From Sphingosinicella sp. (GTDB lineage Bacteria; Pseudomonadota; Alphaproteobacteria; Sphingomonadales; Sphingomonadaceae), in assembly GCA_016793845.1 (NCBI GenBank), contig JAEULI010000178.1, positions 1 through 46,385 on the forward strand: DNA of 46,385 bases, written 5' to 3'. This document shows, one piece after another, positions 8,602-17,257 of this stretch. A program made the translations under genes and the position numbers. The notes below the pieces were generated by a model. The model was not told the origin of the DNA. It ran no database searches and saw nothing but the letters and a program-made list of their open reading frames with translations. Numbering within the stretch: the stretch's first letter is position 1; the number at the start of each line of letters is the position of its first letter.

Positions 8602-9255
8602 CTAACGCGCGGTCCGGCTGGCGCCAGCCGGACGATCCCTCATGGCGACGACGCACTTGCCGTAAGGCGACGCCCCGACCCAATCCTTGTCCGGATGCCA
8701 GGCGAAAACGAAATTGCCGCCCTTGATGAGATCGATGACACCCTCGGCGACCGCGCTGCGCAGTGCCGGACAACCCCAGCTGCGCCCAAGCCGGCCCTGC
8801 TTCGCACCTGCTTCGGGATTCACATACGGTGCACCGTGCATGACGATGGCGCGATCGCGCGCCGCATCGTTGATGCCCGGCACCAGCCCGTCCATGCGCA
8901 GCGAATAGCCGTTCGAGCCCGTATAGGTCTCGGCGGTGACGAACAGGCCGAGGCTCGACTGGTGCGAGTTCATCGCGTTCGAAAAGCTCGTCGTGCGATT
9001 CTCACCCGAGTTGCGGCCGTGCGCGACATATTCCTGCACGAGCGCGGCGCCCGTCTTCAAATCGATGACCCACAGGCGCGGCTCCAGCGAGGCGCGGCCG
9101 TAATCGATGATCGTGACGCTGCGCGCCGCCTTGCCAATGCCCGACGCCTGCGCGCAGGAGACGACATCGAGCGCGGCGCGGCGCACGTTTGCGTCCAGCG
9201 TCACGGCCTTCGGCGCAGGGGCCGCCAGCAGGGCAAAGGTGAGAATCCCGATCAT
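8602..9255 (-). CDS. Murein L,D-transpeptidase catalytic domain protein (YkuD_2 type)
   Basis: A 217-residue exported protein with a short signal sequence (MIGILTFALLAAPAPKA). The L,D-transpeptidase catalytic region is visible as IVMHGAPYVN...GRLGRSWGCPALRS, where the histidine and cysteine of the HG...S-W-G-C-P-A motif are catalytic. The SWGCPA spelling, rather than SHGCVR, marks the YkuD_2 subgroup. It should act on periplasmic peptidoglycan stem peptides, but the reaction type is not established for this subgroup. The probable ribosome site GGAG lies 7 bases before the ATG at 9255. It is the upstream partner of map. Confidence 0.88.
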   Translation of the reverse strand: MIGILTFALLAAPAPKAVTLDANVRRAALDVVSCAQASGIGKAARSVTIIDYGRASLEPRLWVIDLKTGAALVQEYVAHGRNSGENRTTSFSNAMNSHQSSLGLFVTAETYTGSNGYSLRMDGLVPGINDAARDRAIVMHGAPYVNPEAGAKQGRLGRSWGCPALRSAVAEGVIDLIKGGNFVFAWHPDKDWVGASPYGKCVVAMRDRPAGASRTAR

Positions 9256-9358
9256 GTCGTCACTCCGAATACCCTAAACCGGCCCGATCCGGCAACGGCG
9301 ACGCGGCGCCGTGCCATCACGCTTTACCCTGTTTGCCGCTGCGGCTACGGATAGCGGC

Positions 9359-10111
9359 ATGGCTGAAACCCGCATCTGGACCGCCGCGCTCATCGTCATC
9401 GGCGACGAGATTCTCTCCGGCCGAACCCAGGACGCCAACCTCGCCTATCTCGCGAAATGGCTTAACATTCAGGGAATCCAGCTCGTCGAGGCGCGTGTCG
9501 TTCCCGATCAGATGGGTGCCATCGTCGCTGCCGTCAATGCGTGCCGCGCCCAATGCGACTATGTGTTCACCACCGGCGGCATCGGGCCGACGCACGACGA
9601 CATCAGCGTCGATGCCGTCGCGGAGGCTCTCGGCGTACCGGTCGTGCTGCACCCGGAGGCCGAGGCCATGCTGCGCCGATACTACGGCGAGCGCATCACC
9701 GAGGCGCGGCTGCGCATGGCCCGCGTCCCGGAAGGCGCCGCCCTCATCGAGAACCCGGTTTCGGGTGCGCCCGGCATCCGCATCGGCAACGTCTTCATGC
9801 TCGCGGGGGTGCCCAAGATCACGCAGGGGATGCTCGCGGGACTCGACGGCAAGCTCGAAGGCGGGCTTCCCGTGCTCGATCGCACGGTGGGCGCTTGGGT
9901 GCCCGAAAGCAGCGTTTCCGAGATTCTGATCGCGGTCGAGCGGGAGAAACCCGGCATCCAGATCGGCAGCTATCCCTTCTGGCGCGAAGGCCGCATCGGC
10001 GCGAACTTCGTGATCCGCAGCCGCGAGCAGGCCGCGCTCGACGACGCCGCTGCCCGCCTGATGGACGCGCTTTCCGCCGCCGGGCACCAGCCCCTCGACG
10101 GCGCCATCTAG
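9359..10111 (+). CDS. CinA N-terminal/MoaB-like molybdopterin-binding domain protein
   Basis: About 250 residues of a competence/damage-inducible protein A-type domain. The characteristic blocks are IVIGDEILSGRTQDANLAYLAKWL, FTTGGIGPTHDDISVDAVAEALG and VPEGAALIENPVSGAPGIRIGNVFMLAGVPKI. The C-terminal PncC nicotinamide-nucleotide amidase domain of full CinA is absent, as in many alphaproteobacterial stand-alone versions. The substrate is not established; the fold binds nucleotide or molybdopterin-like ligands. An upstream in-frame ATG at 9311 adds 16 low-complexity residues with no family match, so the ATG at 9359 (MAETRIW) is preferred. tRNA-Leu follows 29 bases after the stop. Confidence 0.88.
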   Translation: MAETRIWTAALIVIGDEILSGRTQDANLAYLAKWLNIQGIQLVEARVVPDQMGAIVAAVNACRAQCDYVFTTGGIGPTHDDISVDAVAEALGVPVVLHPEAEAMLRRYYGERITEARLRMARVPEGAALIENPVSGAPGIRIGNVFMLAGVPKITQGMLAGLDGKLEGGLPVLDRTVGAWVPESSVSEILIAVEREKPGIQIGSYPFWREGRIGANFVIRSREQAALDDAAARLMDALSAAGHQPLDGAI

Positions 10112-10140
10112 AGGCGCTAGGCACGCCGAACACCGCAGCG

Positions 10141-10228
10141 GCCCACGTGGCGGAATTGGTAGACGCAAGGGACTTAAAATCCCTCGCCTGTTTCAGGCGT
10201 GCCGGTTCGATCCCGGCCGTGGGCACCA
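10141..10228 (+). tRNA. tRNA-Leu (anticodon UAA)
   Basis: The acceptor arms GCCCACG (10141-10147) and CGTGGGC (10218-10224) pair perfectly, followed by discriminator A and an encoded CCA. The anticodon stem AGGGA/TCCCT encloses loop CTTAAAA, giving anticodon TAA at 10175-10177. A long variable arm (CGCCTG-TTT-CAGGCG) identifies a class II tRNA, and the T arm GCCGG-TTCGATC-CCGGC is intact. It decodes UUA and UUG. Confidence 0.97.
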
Positions 10229-10285
10229 GCGACGGTTTTCACTCCGCACGTTAAGGATATTTACAGTCGTGTGACGGCATGATTC

Positions 10286-10308
10286 CCTGTGCCTAGGTTC
10301 CACAGGAA
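10286..10308 (+). promoter_or_regulatory. Palindromic leader element ahead of usg (CCTGTG-N9-CACAGG)
   Basis: CCTGTG (10286-10291) and CACAGG (10301-10306) form an inverted repeat around TAGGTTCC, 14 bases before the usg start. A near copy of the core, TAGGTTCC then CAGGAA, occurs at 30716-30729 ahead of the second diguanylate cyclase gene. It could be an operator, a -10 region (GTGACG lies 17 bases upstream of TAGGTT) or an RNA hairpin near the ribosome site. Confidence 0.35.
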
Positions 10309-10319
10309 AGGAACTTGCG

Positions 10320-10610
10320 ATGCACGATGACGTACCGCACGGGGTTGATGGCGATTTTGTCCGGCAGATGCAGGACTGGCGCCCGCTGACCGCCGATATT
10401 CTCTACCATATGCCGGATCACCCGCACGTGCTGCAGAGCTTTACGTGGCAGACGCTGGACATGGCGCCGCGCTTTCCGCGGCTGATCCGGTTCCTCGATT
10501 TCTGGTCGCACAGTATCGACGGAATGCTGCATTCGGTGCGGATCATGCACGGCGCATCGATCCGCCCGGCCGAATACCGCTTTGTCGACCACGAACTCAG
10601 GCTGAACTGA
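10320..10610 (+). CDS. usg: Usg family protein
   Basis: A 96-residue protein recognised by the Usg-family pattern TADILYHMPDHPHVLQSFTWQ...APRFPRLIRFLDFWSHSIDGMLHSVRI...RPAEYRFVDHELRL. The family is typical of alphaproteobacteria, where it is often linked to tryptophan genes; its biochemical role is unknown. No trp genes are visible here, so it is detached from that context. GGAAAGGAA supplies a good ribosome site before the ATG. The gene ends 3 bases before the convergent pstS stop. Confidence 0.85.
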   Translation: MHDDVPHGVDGDFVRQMQDWRPLTADILYHMPDHPHVLQSFTWQTLDMAPRFPRLIRFLDFWSHSIDGMLHSVRIMHGASIRPAEYRFVDHELRLN

Positions 10611-10613
10611 CGC

Positions 10614-11708
10614 CTATTTGAGCGCGGTGATATCGAGCGGGGTCAGCGCGGCAGCCGCGGCAGCACTCGCCTTGCGTTCGGCATCCGGCTCGGCGATGAG
10701 GCCGCGCGATTTGAGATAGCCCTCCGGCCCGAACGCCGCCTCGCTCGTATATTCCTGCAGGAACACCGCGAGCGCGGGCTTCGCACGAGCGTGCTCGCCC
10801 TTCACGTAGATGTAGAGCGGACGTGAGGCCGGATAAGCGCCGCTCGCGATCGCTTCGTATTCCGGCGCGATGCCGTTCATCTTCACGCCTTCGATCTTGT
10901 CGAGGTTCTCTTCAAGATAGGAGTAGCCAAAGATGCCGACCGCGGTGGGGTTGGCGACGAGCTTCTGGACGATGAGATTGTCGTTCTCGCCGGCTTCCAC
11001 ATAGACGCCGTCCTCGCGGAGCTTGGTGCAGCGCGTCTTGTATTCGTCCTCGTTCGAGTCCTTCAGCGCCTTCAGGTTCGGGAAAGTGGAGCAGCCCGCC
11101 TCCATCACGAGCTCGTTGAAGGCGTCGCGCGTGCCCGAGGTCGGCGGCGGGCCGAGCACTTCGATCTTGCGGTTGGGGAGCTTCGGATCGATCTGGTTCC
11201 AGGTGGTGACGGTGTTCTTCGAACCGTCCGGCTTCGTGGCGGCGAGCGCGAGGAAAATCTGCGCGGGCGTCACGTCGAGATGCGCATCGGACTTCGACTG
11301 CGCGATGGCGATGCCGTCGAGACCGACCTGAACCTCGACGATCTGCTTGACGCCGTTCGCGTTGCAAAGCTCGACCTCGCTCTTCTTGATGCGCCGCGAG
11401 GCGTTGGCGACATCCGGGTGCTGCGTGCCGACGCCGCCGCAGAACAGCTTGATGCCGCCGCCGGTGCCGGTCGACTCGACGATCGGCGCGGCCGCCGCCG
11501 GATACTTGCGGCGGAAGTTCTCGGCGACCGCCGTGGTGAACGGGTAGACAGTGGACGAACCGACGATGCGGAGCGCGGGACCGGAGACGTTGATGCCGCC
11601 AGTCGCAGCCGTGTCACCGCCCTGCGGCGGCGTAGGCGCGGGGGACGAATCGCAGGCGGCGAGCGCCAGAAGACCGATACCGGCAAGAGCAAGGCTGGTG
11701 ATGCGCAT
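10614..11708 (-). CDS. pstS: Phosphate ABC transporter substrate-binding lipoprotein
   Basis: A 364-residue PstS-family protein that binds phosphate in the periplasm for the Pst ABC importer. The start at 11708 gives a lipoprotein signal (LLALAACD lipobox), so it should be membrane-anchored. An upstream frame extension to 11807 adds 33 arginine-rich residues, destroys the signal and would overlap the Pho boxes, so it is rejected. Phosphate-contact motifs are IVGSSTVYPFTTAVAENF and PPTSGTRDAFNELVM. No pstC, pstA or pstB is in the window, so the permease genes are elsewhere. Four 11-bp-spaced Pho half-sites lie upstream. Confidence 0.93.
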   Translation of the reverse strand: MRITSLALAGIGLLALAACDSSPAPTPPQGGDTAATGGINVSGPALRIVGSSTVYPFTTAVAENFRRKYPAAAAPIVESTGTGGGIKLFCGGVGTQHPDVANASRRIKKSEVELCNANGVKQIVEVQVGLDGIAIAQSKSDAHLDVTPAQIFLALAATKPDGSKNTVTTWNQIDPKLPNRKIEVLGPPPTSGTRDAFNELVMEAGCSTFPNLKALKDSNEDEYKTRCTKLREDGVYVEAGENDNLIVQKLVANPTAVGIFGYSYLEENLDKIEGVKMNGIAPEYEAIASGAYPASRPLYIYVKGEHARAKPALAVFLQEYTSEAAFGPEGYLKSRGLIAEPDAERKASAAAAAALTPLDITALK

Positions 11709-11767
11709 GGGATTCCGTCTCCGCTTCAAGGACGACCTGTTTCTGACGCCGCCCCTAGGCGCGTTCG

Positions 11768-11806
11768 ATGACGCTTTGGTGACAGTGAAATGTCGGATGC
11801 GTGACA
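11768..11806 (-). promoter_or_regulatory. Tandem Pho box (PhoB sites) upstream of pstS
   Basis: Reading the minus strand, four hexamers recur at exactly 11-base intervals: TGTCAC (11806-11801), CGACAT (11795-11790), TGTCAC (11784-11779) and CGTCAT (11773-11768). The 11-bp direct-repeat period and TGTCAC/T core are the PhoB-binding pattern, here two full boxes. The array ends 60 bases before the pstS ATG, as expected for a PhoB-activated promoter under phosphate starvation. Confidence 0.8.
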
Positions 11807-11820
11807 AGAGCCTTTGCTTG

Positions 11821-11845
11821 CCCCCGCTCCCGGCGGGAGAGGGGG
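11821..11845. terminator. GC-rich hairpin after polA
   Basis: CCCCC-CTCCC (11821-11831) pairs with GGGAG-GGGGG (11835-11845) with one mismatch and a 3-base loop, 3 bases past the polA stop on the minus strand. There is no T tract, so it may be a weak terminator or a 3'-end stabiliser. Confidence 0.5.
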
Positions 11846-11848
11846 GTG

Positions 11849-14665
11849 TTAGTGGGCGGCGTTCCAGTTTTGGCCGGTGCCGACCTCGACGACGAGCGGG
11901 ACGGTCATTTCAACGACGGGCGCGCAGGCTTCCTCCATCACGCGCTTGATGATGGTGCCGGCCGCGGCCGCCTTGTCTACGGGAACCTCGAAGACGAGTT
12001 CGTCGTGCACCTGCAATAGCATCCGTGCGTCGGCGAGGCTTTCCGCCTCCAGCGCATCTTCGATGCGGATCATCGCGCGGCGGATGATGTCCGCCGCCGT
12101 GCCCTGCAGCGGCGCATTGATCGCAGCGCGCTCGCCGAACGCACGCTCGGCCTGGTTCGACGACTTGATAAGCGGGGTGTGGATGCGGCGGCCGAACAAT
12201 GTTTCGACATAGCCGATGTCGCGCGCGCCCATCTTGGTGCGCTCCATGTAATCGCGGATGCCCGGGAAGCGTTCGAAGTAGCGCTTGATGTAATCGCCCG
12301 CCTCACCGCGATCGATGCCGAGGTTGCGCGCGAGGCCGAACGCCGAGATGCCGTAGATGATGCCGAAGTTGATCGCCTTCGCCTGGCGGCGAACGAGCGG
12401 CGTCATCTGCGCCATCGGCACGCCGAACATCTCGGACGCGGTCATGGCGTGAATGTCGAGCCCGTCCGCGAACGCCTGCCGGAGCTGGGGAATTTCGGCG
12501 ATCTCGGCGAGCAGACGCAGCTCGATCTGGCTGTAGTCCGCCGAGAGCAGGACATTGCCCGCTTCCGGCACGAAGGCGTCGCGAATCTTGCGGCCTTCTT
12601 CCGTGCGGACGGGGATGTTTTGGAGGTTGGGATCAGTGGAGGAGAGACGCCCCGTGGTGGTCGAGGCGAGCGCGTAGCTGGTGTGGACGCGGCCCGTTTC
12701 GGGGTTGATCTGTTCCTGCAGTGTATCGGTGTAGGTGGACTTGAGCTTGGCGAGCTGGCGCCAATCCAGAACCTTCTGCGCGATCGGGACACCTTCGCCG
12801 GCGAGGCGATCGAGCACGTCGACGTCCGTGGAGTAAGCACCCGTCTTGGCGGACTTCTTGCCGCCCTGCAGGCCCATCTGTTCGAACAGGATCTCACCGA
12901 GCTGGCGCGGAGAGGCGACGTTGAACGGCCCGCCCGCAAGCGTATGGATTTCCGCCTCGAGCCGTTCAAGGCCCTGCGCATAATCCGCTGAAAGGCGTGC
13001 GAGCGCCGCGCGATCCACCTTGATGCCGCGCCGCTCCATGCGCATCAGCACCGGCGCGAGCGGGCGTTCGAGCGTTTCGTAGACGCCGGTCACATGCTCC
13101 CGCCACAGGCGCGGCTTCAAATGCTGCCAGAGGCGGAGCGTGCAATCGGCATCCTCGGCGGCGTATTTCGTCGCAGCGTCGAGCGGCACCTTGTCGAAAG
13201 TAACCTGCGCCTTGCCGGTGCCCGCGACCTGCTTGAACGGGATCGGCTTGTGGCCGAGCAACCGCTCAGACAGCCCGTCCATGCCGTGGCCCATCGGGCC
13301 GCCGTTTTCGAGCGCCTTGCCCGAATCGAGCGCGTAGGAAATCAGCATCGTGTCGTCAAACGGTGCGATTCCGATGCCCTGCCGCGCGAGCACGAGCATG
13401 TCGTACTTGAGGTTCTGGCCGACCTTCAGTGTCGCGGGATCTTCGAGCAGCGGCTTCAGCCGGACGAGCGCTTCCGCCCGGTCCACCTGCACCGGTGTTT
13501 CGCCGAGCAGACCCTCGCTCGCGACATGGCCGAGCGGGATGTAGCAGGCGCGGTTCGGCGCGGTCGCGAGGCTGACGCCGACGAGATTGGCGCGCATCGC
13601 ATCGAGATTGTCCGTCTCGGTATCGACGGCGACGGTGCCTGCCGCGAACGCCTCGGCGATCCAGCGGTCGAGCGCCTCAAGCGTCGCGATGGTCTCGTAC
13701 TTGTCGTGCTCGAACGGCAACAGCGCCGGCGAGAAGGCGTCGGGCGGGGGCAACGCCGCACCCGGCGCGCCACCTGCCGCTTCCGCCGCCGCGTGCTTGC
13801 CGAGCTTGGAGAGCAACGTGCGGAAGCCGTGCTTCGTGAAGAACGCCGAAAGCGGCTCGTGCGGCGGATCCTTGAGCGCGAAGGTCTCGATCGGCTCGGG
13901 AAGCGGCCAGTCGATCTTGAGCGTGACCAGCACGCGCGACATGCGGATGTCGTCGACGCTCGACTGGATCATCTCGCGCAGCTTGTCGCGCTTGATCTCG
14001 CCGGCGCGAGCGATCAACGTCTCGACGTCGCCGTATTCCTGAATGAGCTGCGTTGCCGTCTTGGGGCCGACGCCGCGCACGCCCGGAATGTTGTCGACCG
14101 CGTCGCCCATCAGCGCCAGAACGTCGCCGACCTTCTCGGGCGGCACGCCGAACTTCTCCTCGACATGCGCCACGTCGATGCGGAGGTCGCGCATGGTATC
14201 GAGCATGTCGATGCCGCCGCCGACGAGCTGCATCAGGTCCTTGTCCGAAGAGACGATGGTGACCTTCATGCCGGCGTCGCGCGCCTTCACGGCATAGGCG
14301 GCGATGATGTCGTCCGCCTCGATGCCGATCTCCTCGATGCACGGCACCGAGAAGGCGCGCACGGCATCGCGGATCAGCGGGAACTGCGGGATCAGATCCT
14401 CAGGCGGCTCCGGCCGGTTCGCCTTGTATTCAGGGTACAACTCCATGCGGAAGCTGTGCTTGGAGGCATCGAGGATGACGGCGAGATGCGTCGGCCCCTC
14501 GCCCCGGTTCAATTCCTCGATCAGCTTCCAGAGCATAGCCGTAAAGCCGAACACGGCGTTGACCGGCGTGCCTTCGGGATCGGTGAGCGGCGGCAGGCGG
14601 TGATAGGCGCGGAAGATGAAGCTCGACCCGTCGACGAGGTAGAGATGCTGGGGGGAGTCGGTCAT
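11849..14665 (-). CDS. polA: DNA polymerase I
   Basis: A 938-residue DNA repair and Okazaki-fragment-processing polymerase. In order it has a 5'-3' FEN-type exonuclease (LYLVDGSSFIFRAYH; GVRGVGPKTATQLIQEYG) to ~290, a 3'-5' exonuclease from ~330 with an intact DxE motif (AVDTETDNLDA), and a family A polymerase domain from ~560. Polymerase motif A is DYSQIELRLLAEI, motif B RRQAKAINFGIIYGIS, motif C QVHDELVFEVP. All three activities look intact. Start at 14665 (MTDSPQHLYLVDGS) is chosen; an 8-residue upstream extension has no family support. nadB ends 36 bases upstream on the same strand. Confidence 0.97.
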   Translation of the reverse strand: MTDSPQHLYLVDGSSFIFRAYHRLPPLTDPEGTPVNAVFGFTAMLWKLIEELNRGEGPTHLAVILDASKHSFRMELYPEYKANRPEPPEDLIPQFPLIRDAVRAFSVPCIEEIGIEADDIIAAYAVKARDAGMKVTIVSSDKDLMQLVGGGIDMLDTMRDLRIDVAHVEEKFGVPPEKVGDVLALMGDAVDNIPGVRGVGPKTATQLIQEYGDVETLIARAGEIKRDKLREMIQSSVDDIRMSRVLVTLKIDWPLPEPIETFALKDPPHEPLSAFFTKHGFRTLLSKLGKHAAAEAAGGAPGAALPPPDAFSPALLPFEHDKYETIATLEALDRWIAEAFAAGTVAVDTETDNLDAMRANLVGVSLATAPNRACYIPLGHVASEGLLGETPVQVDRAEALVRLKPLLEDPATLKVGQNLKYDMLVLARQGIGIAPFDDTMLISYALDSGKALENGGPMGHGMDGLSERLLGHKPIPFKQVAGTGKAQVTFDKVPLDAATKYAAEDADCTLRLWQHLKPRLWREHVTGVYETLERPLAPVLMRMERRGIKVDRAALARLSADYAQGLERLEAEIHTLAGGPFNVASPRQLGEILFEQMGLQGGKKSAKTGAYSTDVDVLDRLAGEGVPIAQKVLDWRQLAKLKSTYTDTLQEQINPETGRVHTSYALASTTTGRLSSTDPNLQNIPVRTEEGRKIRDAFVPEAGNVLLSADYSQIELRLLAEIAEIPQLRQAFADGLDIHAMTASEMFGVPMAQMTPLVRRQAKAINFGIIYGISAFGLARNLGIDRGEAGDYIKRYFERFPGIRDYMERTKMGARDIGYVETLFGRRIHTPLIKSSNQAERAFGERAAINAPLQGTAADIIRRAMIRIEDALEAESLADARMLLQVHDELVFEVPVDKAAAAGTIIKRVMEEACAPVVEMTVPLVVEVGTGQNWNAAH

Positions 14666-14701
14666 GCCTGAGCGTGTAGCAAGCCCCAATCGGCTTGGCG
14701 A

Positions 14702-16297
14702 CTATGGGATGAGCACCGTGTCTTCCGCCGTGGGCGATGCTTCCGGATAGTCGAGCGTGTAGTGCAGCCCGCGGCTTTCGTGGCGGCGGAGCGCCGAGCG
14801 GACGATGAGGTCGGCGGCCGTGAGAAGATTGCGCAGCTCGATGAGGTCGGGCGTCACGCGGAAGTGGCCGTAGAAATCCTCGACCTCGCCGGTCAGCAGC
14901 TTGATACGGTGCTGCGCACGCTCCAGCCGCTTGGTGGTGCGGACGATGCCGACATAGTTCCACATGAACCGGCGGATTTCCGTCCAGTTCTGCTTGATGA
15001 CGACCTCTTCGTCCGAATCGGTGACGCGGCTCTCGTCCCACGCGCGGATCGGCGGCGGCGATGCGAGCCCGTCCCAACTCGCCGTGATGTGCTTCGCCGC
15101 AGCCTCGCCGAACACGAAGCATTCGAGGAGCGAGTTCGAGGCAAGGCGGTTCGCGCCATGGAGGCCGGAGTGGCTGACCTCACCCGCCGCATAGAGGCCG
15201 GGGAGGTCGGTGCGGCCGTCGCGGTCGATGACGACGCCGCCGCAGGTGTAATGCTGCGCGGGGACGACTGGGATCGGCGCTTTCGTCATGTCGATGCCCA
15301 GGCCGAGCAGCTTCTCGTAGATGTTCGGGAAGTGGTGCTTCACGAACTCCGGTTCGCGGTGGCTGATATCGAGGTGCACGTAATCGAGGCCGAGGCGCTT
15401 GATCTCGTGGTCGATCGCGCGGGCAACGATGTCGCGCGGGGCAAGCTCGGCACGGGGATCGAAGCGCGGCATGAAGCGCTCGCCGCCCCCGGGGACGCCG
15501 GGGGGCAGCTTCAGGTGGCCGCCCTCGCCGCGCACCGCCTCGGTGATGAGGAAATTTTTGACCTCCAGATTGTAGAGGCAGGTCGGGTGGAACTGCATGA
15601 ATTCCATGTTGGCGACGCGGCAGCCCGCGCGCCACGCCATGGCGATGCCGTCCCCAGTGGCGCCGCGCGGCGCGGTGGAGAACAGGTAAGTGCGGCCCGC
15701 GCCGCCGGTGGCGAGCACGGTGGCGCGCGCGGTCAGCGTCTCAACGCGGCCGGTGGCGCGATCGAGCGCGTAGACGCCCCAGACGTGCCCGTCGCCCGAA
15801 TAACGCTCGCCGTGGCGGCTGGTGACGAGGTCGATGCCGACCCTGTCCGGAAGCAGCGTGATGTTGGGGCTGGCGGCGGCGGCCTTTTCGAGCGCCTGTT
15901 GCACCGCCCAGCCGGTCGCGTCGTCGACGTGGACGATGCGGCGATGGCTGTGGCCACCTTCGCGCGTCAGATGCCAGCGCTCGGTGCCGCCTTCATTGAA
16001 GGGCACGCCGATCTCGGCAAGCCGCTCGATCGCGGCGGGGGCGTTCTCGACGACGAACTCGACGATGTCGCGGTGGTTGAGCCCGGCGCCCGCCACCATC
16101 GTGTCCTCGATATGGCTTTCGAACGTGTCGCCCGGCTCCAGCACGGCGGCGATGCCGCCCTGCGCCCATGCCGTGGACCCGGCCGACAGGTCCGCCTTCG
16201 AGAGCACGCCCACACGGAAATGCTGCGCGAGGTTGAGCGCGCAGGTAAGCCCGGCCGCGCCGGAGCCGATGACGAGAACGTCGAACTCTGTCGTCAT
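14702..16297 (-). CDS. nadB: L-aspartate oxidase
   Basis: A 531-residue flavoprotein that oxidises L-aspartate to iminoaspartate, the first step of de novo NAD synthesis. The FAD dinucleotide fold is at the N-terminus (VLVIGSGAAGLTCALNLA). Family blocks follow: STAWAQGGIAAVLE, GREG-type substrate loop TREGGHSHRRIVH, and the C-terminal flavin motif GLYAAGEVSHSGLHGANRLASNSLLE. The start ATG overlaps the stop of the ABC ATPase gene by 4 bases. nadA and nadC are not nearby. Confidence 0.96.
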   Translation of the reverse strand: MTTEFDVLVIGSGAAGLTCALNLAQHFRVGVLSKADLSAGSTAWAQGGIAAVLEPGDTFESHIEDTMVAGAGLNHRDIVEFVVENAPAAIERLAEIGVPFNEGGTERWHLTREGGHSHRRIVHVDDATGWAVQQALEKAAAASPNITLLPDRVGIDLVTSRHGERYSGDGHVWGVYALDRATGRVETLTARATVLATGGAGRTYLFSTAPRGATGDGIAMAWRAGCRVANMEFMQFHPTCLYNLEVKNFLITEAVRGEGGHLKLPPGVPGGGERFMPRFDPRAELAPRDIVARAIDHEIKRLGLDYVHLDISHREPEFVKHHFPNIYEKLLGLGIDMTKAPIPVVPAQHYTCGGVVIDRDGRTDLPGLYAAGEVSHSGLHGANRLASNSLLECFVFGEAAAKHITASWDGLASPPPIRAWDESRVTDSDEEVVIKQNWTEIRRFMWNYVGIVRTTKRLERAQHRIKLLTGEVEDFYGHFRVTPDLIELRNLLTAADLIVRSALRRHESRGLHYTLDYPEASPTAEDTVLIP

Positions 16298-17214
16298 GCT
16301 GCCTGCTGCTGCGTGAGGTGGAGGAACACGTCCTCAAGGTCCGCCTCGCGGGTCGAGACGTCGACGACGCCGAGGCCGGTGGCGCTGATCGCCTGCAGAA
16401 GCTCGCCGGCGGTGAGCACGCTGCGATTGTAGGTGAGGATGAGCTGGCGGGCGCCCTTCAACTCGACTTTCTCAGCTGGGAGACCGGCGGGGGGGCTATC
16501 CAGATCGCGATCCACCGTGACGATCAGGCACTTTTCCTGCGCGCTCGCAAGGAGCGCGTGCGTCTCGTCGTTCGCCACGACCTCGCCGTTATTGATGATG
16601 GCGATGCGATCACAAAGCTCTTCGGCCTCTTCGAGATAGTGCGTGGTGAGCACGACCGTGGTGCCCGCGGCGTGGAGCTGGCGCACATACGACCAGAGCT
16701 GCTGACGAAGCTCGATGTCGACGCCCGCTGTGGGCTCGTCAAGGATCAGGATCGGCGGATTGTGGACGAGCGCCTTGCCGATGAGGAGCCGCCGCTTCAT
16801 GCCACCGGAGAGCGTGCGGGCGTAGGCGTGCGCCTTGTCTTCAAGGCGCAGTGCGCGGAGGATTTCCATCGAACGGCGCTCGGCCTTGGGCACGGCGTAG
16901 AGCCCGGCCTGAATCTCCAATGCCTCGAAGGGCGTGAAGAAGGCGTCGAACAGGATTTCCTGCGGCACGATGCCGATCGCGCGCTTGGCATTCCTGCGGT
17001 CCGCATCGATGTCGAAGCCCCAGATGCGGGCAGTGCCGCCGGTTTTGTTCACAAGGCCGGCGAGGATGTTGATCAGCGTCGACTTGCCCGCGCCATTGGG
17101 GCCGAGCAGGCCGAAGATCTGGCCGCGCGGCACATCGAAGCTGACGCCCTTCAGGGCGCGCTTTCCGTCTGAATAGGTCTTTTCGAGGTCGCGGATTTCG
17201 ATGGCGGGCTGCAT
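16294..17214 (-). CDS. ABC transporter ATP-binding protein (ABC-2/DrrA-type), orphan
   Basis: A 306-residue ATPase. Walker A GLLGPNGAGKST, Q-loop region GIVPQEILFD, signature LSGGMKRRL, Walker B PILILDEPTAGVD and the H-loop TTHYLEEAEEL are all intact, so it should hydrolyse ATP. The C-terminal extension of ~80 residues is typical of ABC-2 exporters for drugs, polysaccharides or lipids. No permease gene lies next to it, which is unusual. Start at 17214 (MQPAIEIRDLEKTYSDGK) is chosen; the 54-residue upstream extension is arginine/serine-rich out-of-family sequence. It is coupled by a 4-base overlap to nadB downstream. Confidence 0.93.
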   Translation of the reverse strand: MQPAIEIRDLEKTYSDGKRALKGVSFDVPRGQIFGLLGPNGAGKSTLINILAGLVNKTGGTARIWGFDIDADRRNAKRAIGIVPQEILFDAFFTPFEALEIQAGLYAVPKAERRSMEILRALRLEDKAHAYARTLSGGMKRRLLIGKALVHNPPILILDEPTAGVDIELRQQLWSYVRQLHAAGTTVVLTTHYLEEAEELCDRIAIINNGEVVANDETHALLASAQEKCLIVTVDRDLDSPPAGLPAEKVELKGARQLILTYNRSVLTAGELLQAISATGLGVVDVSTREADLEDVFLHLTQQQAA

Positions 17215-17257
17215 GGACGCCTCGCATAGCGCGGACGCCCATGCCCGCCAAGCGGAC

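Noticed and set aside
13094-14671. 525-codon frame opposite polA, and similar frames opposite nadB (14762-16432), CocE (32818-34839) and the second TonB receptor (39283-41271)
   Set aside because: All lie antisense to strongly recognised genes, have biased composition and no motifs.
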